5,109 bases of DNA from an uncultured Clostridiaceae bacterium (lineage in GTDB: Bacteria; Bacillota; Clostridia; Lachnospirales; Lachnospiraceae), in the NCBI GenBank assembly GCA_947175805.1, contig CAMWOF010000205.1, forward strand, positions 1 to 5,109, given 5' to 3'. The position numbers were made by a program, and so were the translations under genes. The notes beneath the pieces were generated by a model. That model saw only the letters and a list, made by a program, of their open reading frames with translations, was not told the DNA's origin and ran no database searches. The first letter of the stretch is position 1. Each line of letters starts with the position of its first letter. Of the stretch, positions 1 to 5,106 are shown in pieces.

Positions 1-897
1 TGCGCCTGCTGTCACAGCATATTTTAAATCCACAGTCGCTCCCACAAGCACAAACAAAAATACTTCCGCGGCTACCCATAATTTATTATATTTACCCGAC
101 AAACGCCCTGCTAATACGGAATATTTCTGCTTCATTACCATACCCAAACTCATAATAGCCAAAAGGCCGGAAATGGGTATTATCCCTTCTAAGCGGCTCT
201 GCAATTCAAGAAGCAGAAACGAAACACTAAGTATTATCAACATTTTAACAGAATCTCTCATATGACGTTTTTTAAAAAATATTGTCAACAGACTCCCCAT
301 AACCGCCCCTATGCCAATTCCCGTCAAAATGGAAACGGGTATCTGTAAAAAGCTGATAACAGATATAGTACCTGTTGATGCCAAAGAACTTAACGCAGTA
401 AATACAACAATGACAAAAACATCGTCCACCGATGCACCTGCCAATATCAGCTGTGGAATACTGTGTTCTTTACCATAACCCTCATCAATCAAATGAATCA
501 TTCTTGGGACTATAACAGCAGGAGATACCGCCGCAATTACACTTCCAATTATCGCAGCTTCCAATATGGTTACCCCTAATAGTATCGGTGCTAAAATAAT
601 TGTTCCTATCATTTCTACACACGCAGGAACAAAGCACATCAGGATTGCCGGTCTGCCAGCCTTTTTCAATTCCCCAACATCTAAAGATAATCCTGCCCTT
701 GTCAAAATAATCACCAAAGCAATCTGCCGCAAATCTGCTGAAATATTTAAAATGGATTCATCAATGAGATTGAAAGCATGGGGACTTAAAATAATTCCTA
801 CAATCATCATGCCTAACAAACTTGGCAGCCTCATTTTTGAAAAAATGCTCCCTGCGAGCAGCCCTAACAATAAAATGATTGCAATACTTGTCAACAT
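1..897 (-). CDS. Cation/proton antiporter (Na_H_Exchanger superfamily), C-terminus cut by window edge
   Basis: Integral membrane cation:proton antiporter, expected to exchange Na+ or K+ for H+ across the cytoplasmic membrane. The frame is open for 299 codons from ATG at 895-897 to the left edge, so the C-terminal part is missing. An AGGAGG site at 905-910, 7 nt upstream, fixes the start. The product is mostly hydrophobic helices. Family landmarks are RAGLSLD in the N-terminal third, SPAVIVPR at residues 125-132 (the unwound-helix region), the acidic pair AGASVDD with Asp158-Asp159 (the ion-binding position of CPA transporters), and FVLVGATVDL near residues 281-290. The DD pair is more typical of electrogenic CPA members than the ND pair, but I cannot name the subfamily or the ion. 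It lies behind a fluoride riboswitch. Antiporters of this superfamily are a known class of fluoride-riboswitch-controlled genes, so a role in coping with fluoride is likely. Whether it moves fluoride itself cannot be read from the sequence. Confidence 0.93.
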   Translation of the reverse strand, partial: MLTSIAIILLLGLLAGSIFSKMRLPSLLGMMIVGIILSPHAFNLIDESILNISADLRQIALVIILTRAGLSLDVGELKKAGRPAILMCFVPACVEMIGTIILAPILLGVTILEAAIIGSVIAAVSPAVIVPRMIHLIDEGYGKEHSIPQLILAGASVDDVFVIVVFTALSSLASTGTISVISFLQIPVSILTGIGIGAVMGSLLTIFFKKRHMRDSVKMLIILSVSFLLLELQSRLEGIIPISGLLAIMSLGMVMKQKYSVLAGRLSGKYNKLWVAAEVFLFVLVGATVDLKYAVTAGA

Positions 898-928
898 AAA
901 AATTCCTCCTAAATTAATTGCAGAAACC

Positions 929-972
929 AAAAAGCTGATGATTTCTGCGTAGTTTTCGCAGAAGTCATCAGC
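929..972 (-). terminator. Intrinsic terminator forming the expression platform of the fluoride riboswitch
   Basis: On the minus strand, arm 957-972 and arm 934-949 form a 16-bp stem with one G-T wobble and a 7-nt loop (950-956). Five T (929-933) follow directly, then GG. The 5' arm GCTGATGACTTCTGCG contains the 3' half of the aptamer, including the conserved TGATG and the P1 strand ACTTC (961-965). Terminator and folded aptamer therefore exclude each other. The hairpin lies 19 nt before the antiporter Shine-Dalgarno site, as expected for a premature-termination switch in the leader. Confidence 0.9.
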
Positions 973-1014
973 ATAAAATGCGGTTTAGGTTTCCCAAGGG
1001 AGAACTTCATTCCC
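957..1014 (-). promoter_or_regulatory. Fluoride riboswitch aptamer (crcB RNA motif)
   Basis: Read on the minus strand, the leader matches the fluoride aptamer layout in order: GGGA (1014-1011) pairs with TCCC (1001-998); it encloses AATG and GAAGT (1008-1004); then come AAAC (986-983), a short stem GCAT/ATGC (981-978 with 974-971), the conserved TGATG, and ACTTC (965-961), which pairs with GAAGT. The closing TCTGC corresponds to the conserved CUCUAC-like end of known examples. The series AAAC, short hairpin, UGAUG, P1 strand is the signature of this class. The linker between TCCC and AAAC is 11 nt, longer than the one-to-few nt I recall from well-studied members. The aptamer starts about 4 nt after the predicted transcription start. 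Its 3' half is part of the terminator stem, so ligand binding should favour read-through (ON switch). Confidence 0.87.
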
Positions 1015-1024
1015 ATCTTCGATT

Positions 1025-1053
1025 ATTCTAGCATAAAGATACTTCTCTTTCAA
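1025..1053 (-). promoter_or_regulatory. Sigma-A type promoter for the riboswitch-antiporter unit
   Basis: The -35 box TTGAAA (1048-1053) and -10 box TAGAAT (1025-1030) are separated by exactly 17 nt. Transcription should start near 1018, just before the aptamer, giving a leader of about 120 nt. The promoter lies only 11 nt beyond the stop codon of the preceding gene, so the antiporter can be transcribed independently of the upstream cluster. Confidence 0.82.
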
Positions 1054-1064
1054 TAAGCATTTTT

Positions 1065-1637
1065 CTATTTTCCACTTAAAAAATCAAAGAAATCTTTATA
1101 ATCCATGTATCCTTTCATATTACCCAACTGATACTGCATACTCATAATATTTTTTAGCACTGCTAACCAATCTAAATTTTCATAATCAGAACCGCCGCCC
1201 CGCTCTCCTTGATAGTATGCATGAGAACGCATGAAATTTGTCATGGCAGACGAATTTTTCCCGCTATCACTGGCATAACAGCAATAAGCATACATATCAA
1301 AAGAATTACAATTTTTTGGATCAATTTCATTGAGATTGACTGTTCTCTCCGTCACATTCCCGTCCTTATCCCAAATCTTCATATAATAAACAGGATTATT
1401 TTCATCAAAATCTTGCGGTTTATATACTGTTGTTGATGTGCCTGTTATCGCATTTCCCCATGCGCCTACAACAGTATCTCCCGCTTCGGTCTTTTCACCC
1501 ATAATGCCATGTATCACTATGTTTTTGTTAGTATTTGCTACAGTGTTCTCAAAACTTTTGGTTCCCGCCTTTGGGACAGCTTTGTTATTATGATACCCAG
1601 AATAGTTTTTTGATGTTCCAATAGCTCCAATGTTCAT
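1065..1637 (-). CDS. Family A protein A1, 190 aa, unknown function
   Basis: I do not recognise this protein. It is soluble-looking, with no signal peptide or membrane helix. I chose the ATG at 1635-1637 because AGGAGA (1645-1650) sits 7 nt upstream. An in-frame ATG at 1668-1670 would add 11 residues but lies in a hairpin loop without a good ribosome site. The N-terminus (residues 1-40) is rich in Asn, Ser, Gly and Tyr and probably flexible. The middle holds an Asp/Asn-rich beta-like stretch. The conserved core NLNEIDPKN (101-109), then MYAYCCYA (115-122) and DWLAVLKNIM (156-165), matches the A2 protein at 4485-5075 (NIDKIDTKN, MFALCSYA, DWMVMVSSMM), so the two are paralogues. Cys110, Cys119 and Cys120 are present; only the second is matched in A2. 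It is the last gene of the A-B-C-B-A series. No terminator is visible between it and the antiporter promoter. Confidence 0.85.
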   Translation of the reverse strand: MNIGAIGTSKNYSGYHNNKAVPKAGTKSFENTVANTNKNIVIHGIMGEKTEAGDTVVGAWGNAITGTSTTVYKPQDFDENNPVYYMKIWDKDGNVTERTVNLNEIDPKNCNSFDMYAYCCYASDSGKNSSAMTNFMRSHAYYQGERGGGSDYENLDWLAVLKNIMSMQYQLGNMKGYMDYKDFFDFLSGK

Positions 1638-1654
1638 GCTAAAATCTCCTTTCT

Positions 1655-1680
1655 GCGGTTCTTCTGTCATTCAGAACCGC
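1655..1680 (-). other. Hairpin copy 1 with conserved 10-nt loop, upstream of A1
   Basis: Perfect 8-bp stem GCGGTTCT/AGAACCGC around the loop GAATGACAGA (minus-strand sense). It ends 2 nt before the AAAGGAG ribosome site of A1, leaving that site exposed. The same loop on a different 8-bp stem occurs at 3417-3442. There is no T-run, so it is not a terminator. Its function is unknown; a binding site for an RNA-binding protein, an mRNA stabiliser or a processing site would all fit. The inverted repeat itself is certain. Confidence 0.8.
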
Positions 1681-1681
1681 C

Positions 1682-1710
1682 TATGCCCCCTTACAATAAG
1701 TCCGGGCATA
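1682..1710 (-). other. Second hairpin in the B1-A1 gap
   Basis: TATGCCC/GGGCATA (7 bp, 1704-1710 with 1682-1688) encloses a 4-bp CTTA/TAAG stem with loop TTG and an unequal internal loop. One base separates it from the hairpin at 1655-1680, so the two could stack in the mRNA. A competing pairing exists: GGCAT at 1727-1731 (minus sense) can pair with ATGCC at 1705-1709. No T-run follows. The rest of the gap (1711-1769) is AT-rich, and I see no clear promoter in it. Confidence 0.6.
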
Positions 1711-1769
1711 TTTATTTTTCTAAAAAATGCCTGTTGCTTCCATGATGTCCACATCTCTCATGTATTTAT

Positions 1770-2609
1770 CTATAATTCAAAATGTTTTTTATTCACCGGC
1801 TGATAAAGCCATTCTTCGTATCTGGCAATTGCTTTCTGATATATGCTGCTTGGTGCGCCATATGCATTTCCAACCTCCGATATCCTACCGTTTACAAGTT
1901 CACATTTTGTGTCATTAATAATAAACTCTCTGCTTGTGTCTACCCCTAAGCGCCTTAAAAAGCTGAGTAATATTGGCATACTTTCATCGGAAATGCTCCC
2001 CGATGTCCACTGCTGGTCAGCAAAACGGATTAAATCATTCAACCCTCCAATCAGACTCTCCAGCTCAGGGTCATATGCAGTCTCACCCCTGCTATAACCA
2101 ATGACCTCAATCCAATCATCCCGAACCGCAATCTGATAACCATTTTGCAATTCGTAACGGTCACCCACTGCAATATTAATGCTGTTATCCGCTCGATTAT
2201 ACGCCTTAGCAGTATGTGTCTTATAAGGTCCCGCATATTTCATCGTATGTATTTCTTCCTGATTGTAATCCACCACCTGCTTTGCATGAAATATTGTCTG
2301 TCCGTTAATTGCACAGTCTACACGCTCCGCATCAAGAACATCAACCGATATTTCACACAGGTTACCGTTTTTTGAAGGTCGGAAAACATCTGCCTTCAAC
2401 TCATCATTATACATATAAAACATATTCTCCAAATTATTTTTTATATGCGAATCATAACCATTGATAGAATCCGATAGCTGTTCACTTGACAAATCCCCAT
2501 TAAACCATCTGCAGAACTCATTTTCCTCACCAGTTTCTGAAGACTGCAGCCTCTTGGTATCCACATTATAATAATATGTATTATGACTTCCTATCCCTGT
2601 GACATTCAT
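1770..2609 (-). CDS. Family B protein B1, 279 aa, unknown function
   Basis: I do not recognise a characterised family. GGGAGGA (2617-2623) lies 7 nt before the ATG and fixes the start. The protein is soluble-looking, has no signal peptide, and is rich in Asn, Asp, Tyr and Ser. It is collinear with B2 (3476-4333) along its whole length. Shared blocks are VTGIGS at 3-8, FNGDL at 36-40, NGYD at 50-53, EIS at 86-88, YKT at 129-131, ADNSINIAVGD at 140-150, GLNDLIRFAD at 189-198, GVDT..EF.IN.TK at 222-235, VNGRI.EVGN at 239-248, and SIY.KA.ARYE.WLY at 255-269. The central ADNSINIA.GD block is the most strongly kept. I see no catalytic signature. It starts 47 nt after the C gene ends, so it is probably co-transcribed with it, and A1 follows after a structured 132-nt gap. 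Confidence 0.88.
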   Translation of the reverse strand: MNVTGIGSHNTYYYNVDTKRLQSSETGEENEFCRWFNGDLSSEQLSDSINGYDSHIKNNLENMFYMYNDELKADVFRPSKNGNLCEISVDVLDAERVDCAINGQTIFHAKQVVDYNQEEIHTMKYAGPYKTHTAKAYNRADNSINIAVGDRYELQNGYQIAVRDDWIEVIGYSRGETAYDPELESLIGGLNDLIRFADQQWTSGSISDESMPILLSFLRRLGVDTSREFIINDTKCELVNGRISEVGNAYGAPSSIYQKAIARYEEWLYQPVNKKHFEL

Positions 2610-2656
2610 GTAATCATCCTCCCAATTGTCTTATTTCCTCTACCAGCGCCTAAACC

Positions 2657-3295
2657 TTAATTTGCTTCCAATTCTTTCAGTTTTGAAAGAAAAGCCATAT
2701 AAAATTCCCGCTCCCTCTGTGACACTATCTGATATTCCTCCTCGTCCTCTTCCGGCACTTCACCCAACGGATTATCAATCCTTTCCAATATGCTTTTCAC
2801 TGCATGAATGCTGTCTGAAACCGTATCACCAAATAGTTGGTTATTCCCACCTGTGGCAAAATCCTGTTCCATTGCGAGCTGCGCAATTGTATTTCCATAA
2901 GGTACAACAAAGGGATTGATATTTGTTTCTCCCATCGCTTCCTGCCATGCGACTTTTACACTATCAGGTGCCGTAGACAAATAGTATTCTGACCGATAAC
3001 GGACTATCTTTTTTGTCTTTTCATCTGCAAACTCGTATGTCCGATTATTGGCTTTCTGTATCTCATAAGCAAGGCGGGCATCTGCCATTTGTGCAGAGTT
3101 ATTTGTTTGGTCAATGTATGTACGGCCCGAAAGCCTTAATCCTCTCCTTTCATCTACCGGACGCAGCTTAGAAAATCCAGCTTTCACCGTCTCCCAATCC
3201 TGCTCTTCCACTCTTGTATTCTGAAGATTAGATGTGAGCTGACATGTGTGCGGATTTACAAATGCACTTTGTGATTCATTTATACTAAAACTCAT
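2657..3295 (-). CDS. Family C protein, 212 aa, unknown function
   Basis: This is the only single-copy member of the cluster, and I do not recognise it. AGGAGGA (3301-3307) lies 5 nt before the ATG. No signal peptide or membrane segment is present. The N-terminus (1-30) is polar and likely flexible. Residues 31-110 are mixed charged and contain DERRGLRLSGR (48-58). The region DSVKVAWQEAMGETNINPF (111-129) and the following AMEQDFATGGNNQLFGDTVSD (141-161) look like a conserved helical core. An acidic stretch PEEDEEEY (181-188) separates a C-terminal charged helix (189-212). I see no active-site motif. It sits between the two B genes and opens a tight pair with B1, which suggests the A, B and C products act together. 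That is inference from position only. Confidence 0.87.
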   Translation of the reverse strand: MSFSINESQSAFVNPHTCQLTSNLQNTRVEEQDWETVKAGFSKLRPVDERRGLRLSGRTYIDQTNNSAQMADARLAYEIQKANNRTYEFADEKTKKIVRYRSEYYLSTAPDSVKVAWQEAMGETNINPFVVPYGNTIAQLAMEQDFATGGNNQLFGDTVSDSIHAVKSILERIDNPLGEVPEEDEEEYQIVSQREREFYMAFLSKLKELEAN

Positions 3296-3320
3296 TTAAC
3301 TCCTCCTATTAAACCAAATT

Positions 3321-3326
3321 ATTATA
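3321..3326 (-). promoter_or_regulatory. Possible -10 element upstream of the C gene
   Basis: A perfect TATAAT lies 26 nt before the C start codon, which would give a leader of about 19 nt containing the ribosome site. No acceptable -35 box stands 16-18 nt upstream (TAATAC at the 17-nt spacing), and there is no TGn extension. In such AT-rich sequence this may be chance. If real, it would split the cluster into A2-B2 and C-B1-A1 units. Confidence 0.3.
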
Positions 3327-3353
3327 TCTCGAATTTCTCTTGTGTATTACCCA

Positions 3354-3390
3354 AATAGCATATCGAAGCCGTCGGCTGCAATATGCTATT
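3354..3390 (-). other. Long hairpin in the B2-C gap
   Basis: A perfect 10-bp outer stem AATAGCATAT/ATATGCTATT (3354-3363 with 3381-3390) encloses a symmetric 3x3 internal loop and a 4-bp AGCC/GGCT stem with a 3-nt loop. On the minus strand only a short TTT precedes GGG, so it is a weak intrinsic terminator for B2 at best. It could instead be a mobile palindromic repeat or a processing site. Confidence 0.65.
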
Positions 3391-3416
3391 CATACACTAG
3401 TTCAGTAACAATTATC

Positions 3417-3442
3417 TTGACTCCTCTGTCATTCGGAGTCAA
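3417..3442 (-). other. Hairpin copy 2 with conserved 10-nt loop, downstream of B2
   Basis: Perfect 8-bp stem TTGACTCC/GGAGTCAA around the loop GAATGACAGA (minus-strand sense). The geometry is identical to 1655-1680 and the loop is the same, but the stem differs at five of eight pairs, all compensated. It lies 34 nt after the B2 stop codon and about 120 nt before the C start. A perfect palindrome CCCATATGGG (3451-3460) lies just before it in transcription order. No T-run follows. Confidence 0.8.
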
Positions 3443-3475
3443 TTTGCTCTCCCATATGGGTCCAAGCAATTACAT

Positions 3476-4333
3476 CTATTTTTCGTATTTTCCCGTATCA
3501 GGATTCCAGTAATTATTTCTATCAGCTAATGATTCGTATAACCATTGCTCATATCTTGCAAGAGCCTGCTTATAAATACTATTTGGCACTCCCGTTTTGT
3601 TTCCAACCTCTCTGATTCTTCCATTGACAACATGCATTTTCGTCCCATTAATTACAAATTCTTTATTGGTATCTACACCCTGCTCATGGAGAAAATCCAG
3701 AATATATGAGGTGGCATCCTCTGTAATAATAGAACTAGGTGCAAGCCCATCTGCAACACGCATCAATGCATTGAGACCATCCAGATACTTATTAAATTCA
3801 TTGATTTCCCCATTATCATTTGAAAATCCAATTCCATGCATCCAGTTATTTTCAACAACGATTTTCCTGCCTTTTCCAATGTTATATACATCCCCTATTG
3901 CAATATTTATACTGTTATCCGCTGCGTTGTACCTTTGGAGATTCGTTGTCTTGTATGACTGCTGCAAGTCGGTAAAAGCCTTTATTTCGGATTTTGTATA
4001 TTGCATCCCGACACAACCGGTAAATGCATGTTTTCCGTTTACTGTATATTTAGCTGTATCACCTTGCACAATCTCCGTAGATATTTCATACAAACCTTCA
4101 TCCGGATTAAACACATGTGCCCCTTGTACACCGGAGTTAAACAGCATAATCATGGACTCAATATCCTTTTTCATTTTCATATCGTATCCATTCAACTCGC
4201 CATAATCACTTTCCGCTAAGTCGCCATTAAAGAAATCGCAAAATTTATCTGCACTTCCATCTTTTGTTGACAACTTATTTGTCGCCGCACTGTACATATA
4301 AGTGTATTGGCTTCCAACTCCTGTAACACCCAT
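3476..4333 (-). CDS. Family B protein B2, 285 aa, unknown function
   Basis: Paralogue of B1. The start is set at 4331-4333 because AGGAGGG (4341-4347) lies 7 nt upstream and because the product then begins MGVTGVGS, matching MNVTGIGS of B1. A longer in-frame start at 4394-4396 would add 21 basic residues encoded by the GC-rich block and is rejected. Shared blocks are FCDFFNGDL (31-39), NGYD (48-51), YEIS (82-85), VNG (98-100), ADNSINIAIGD (138-148), GLNALMRVAD (186-195), GVDT (219-222) with EFVINGTK (225-232), VNGRIREVGN (236-245) and SIYKQALARYEQWLY (252-266). It carries a C-terminal tail unlike that of B1, ending in NPDTGKYEK. No signal peptide, membrane helix or catalytic motif is visible. 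A2 lies upstream across a 151-nt gap and C lies downstream across 180 nt. Confidence 0.88.
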   Translation of the reverse strand: MGVTGVGSQYTYMYSAATNKLSTKDGSADKFCDFFNGDLAESDYGELNGYDMKMKKDIESMIMLFNSGVQGAHVFNPDEGLYEISTEIVQGDTAKYTVNGKHAFTGCVGMQYTKSEIKAFTDLQQSYKTTNLQRYNAADNSINIAIGDVYNIGKGRKIVVENNWMHGIGFSNDNGEINEFNKYLDGLNALMRVADGLAPSSIITEDATSYILDFLHEQGVDTNKEFVINGTKMHVVNGRIREVGNKTGVPNSIYKQALARYEQWLYESLADRNNYWNPDTGKYEK

Positions 4334-4358
4334 AAAATTTCCCTCCTGTATTGTATTG

Positions 4359-4428
4359 CCCCCTCGCTTCGCTCGGCGGCCTCTCGTCGAAACCATGCAT
4401 AATTATGAACTTCGTTCATAATGGTTTC
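4359..4428 (-). repeat. GC-rich block plus bulged hairpin in the A2-B2 gap, possible inserted repeat
   Basis: Positions 4359-4389 are strongly GC-rich (CTCGCTTCGCTCGGCGGCC region) inside an AT-rich gap. Next to it, ATTATGAAC (4402-4410) pairs with GTTCATAAT (4414-4422) in 9 bp, and GAAACC (4389-4394) pairs with GGTTTC (4423-4428), leaving a 7-nt bulge on one side. A strong AGGAGGAG site follows at about 4427-4434, upstream of an ATG at 4417-4419 on the minus strand. That ATG opens a 67-codon frame overlapping the start of B2. The abrupt base composition and symmetric structure suggest a small inserted element. I cannot confirm other copies from this window. Confidence 0.45.
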
Positions 4429-4484
4429 TCCTCCTAATCTTTGTTCTTTATTTTTAATTAAATGTAAAATAAAAAGCTCACTGA

Positions 4485-5075
4485 TTAATTTTTACCTACA
4501 TATCCTTCAAAAATATCCAGCAATTTATTTCCATCTAAAACCTGCCTATACAGTCCACTGTTTAAATAGTCTTTCATCATGGAACTAACCATTACCATCC
4601 AGTCCTGTTTCAAAGTTTTAAATCGATTGATTGTGTTTGACATCTCAAAATATCCATTATGATTTGCATTATCACGATAGTAATTTAATGTCTGCCAGCT
4701 ACCAAAGGTTCCTCCAGTTCCCATTCCATTTGCATCTGCATAACTACACAAGGCAAACATTTCAATTTCTGTTGCATTTTTAGTATCTATCTTATCAATA
4801 TTAATGTTATATTCCTCCGTCTCTCCACCTCCTGTCTGTACAATGACTTTTATAATGGGATTGCCAGCCGAAAAATCATCAGCATACTCTGCTCTCATTC
4901 CATAATGAACCTTACTGTTTGGACTCTTTAAAAATCCAATTCCTAATACCTGTTTATTTTCACAGATACTTTCTTTTGCTACTATGTAAAACGCCTCCTG
5001 ACCTGCTGTTTTTTCGCTCTCATATTCAGTATCAAAAATACAAGAATGAATATCATTAAGCATTTTATTAACCAT
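4485..5075 (-). CDS. Family A protein A2, 196 aa, unknown function
   Basis: Paralogue of A1; I do not recognise the family. The ATG at 5073-5075 follows an AAAGGGGGTGAGG ribosome site with about 7 nt spacing from the G-run. The frame stays open upstream to the window edge but has no further in-frame ATG there. Similarity to A1 covers the second half: GNPIIKVIV (71-79) against NNPVYYMKI, NIDKIDTKN (92-100), MFALCSYADANG (106-117), and DWMVMVSSMMKDY (158-170). The first 40 residues differ from A1 and lack its Asn/Gly/Tyr-rich start. A glycine-rich stretch (GMGTGGTFG, 117-125) lies near the middle. No signal peptide or membrane helix is visible. It is the first gene of the A-B-C-B-A series within the window; what precedes it is not visible. 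Confidence 0.87.
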   Translation of the reverse strand: MVNKMLNDIHSCIFDTEYESEKTAGQEAFYIVAKESICENKQVLGIGFLKSPNSKVHYGMRAEYADDFSAGNPIIKVIVQTGGGETEEYNINIDKIDTKNATEIEMFALCSYADANGMGTGGTFGSWQTLNYYRDNANHNGYFEMSNTINRFKTLKQDWMVMVSSMMKDYLNSGLYRQVLDGNKLLDIFEGYVGKN

Positions 5076-5100
5076 AACCTCACCCCCTTTCCTTGTTATT

Positions 5101-5106
5101 AGTATA
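5101..5106 (-). promoter_or_regulatory. Possible -10 element for A2
   Basis: TATACT matches the -10 consensus at 5 of 6 positions and lies 25 nt before the A2 start codon. The matching -35 region would fall outside the window, so this stays tentative. If real, transcription would begin near 5094. Confidence 0.3.

Noticed and set aside
566..952. Open frame on the plus strand opposite the antiporter
   Set aside because: It is the antisense of a clearly recognisable membrane transporter, its translation shows no family features, and it covers the riboswitch terminator.
1638..1670. Longer A1 start at the ATG in the hairpin loop (MTEEPQKGDFS extension)
   Set aside because: No well-spaced ribosome site precedes it, whereas AGGAGA lies 7 nt before the internal ATG. 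The extension is encoded by hairpin and ribosome-site sequence.
3416..3442. TTGACT within hairpin copy 2 as a -35 box for the C gene
   Set aside because: The best -10 match (GATAAT) is 20 nt away, too far, and at 17 nt only CAAGAT is found. The sequence is explained by the stem of the hairpin.
3597..4205. 202-codon plus-strand frame opposite B2
   Set aside because: B2 is supported by a strong ribosome site and full-length similarity to B1. The antisense frame has no such support, and its hydrophobic look follows from the complement of a polar protein.
4334..4396. Longer B2 start adding a basic N-terminus (MVSTRGRRAKRGG)
   Set aside because: The extension is encoded by the GC-rich block and has no counterpart in B1, while the internal start has AGGAGGG at 7 nt and matches the B1 N-terminus.
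4440..4487. Terminator after A2
   Set aside because: A TTTTTATTTT run is present but only a weak A/T-only pairing (GTAAAA with TTTTAC) precedes it, so there is no stable stem.
1065..5075. Toxin-antitoxin, phage or CRISPR system
   Set aside because: No repeat-spacer array, integrase, nuclease, DNA-binding or pore-forming signature is visible in any of the five products. Position alone does not support such a label.
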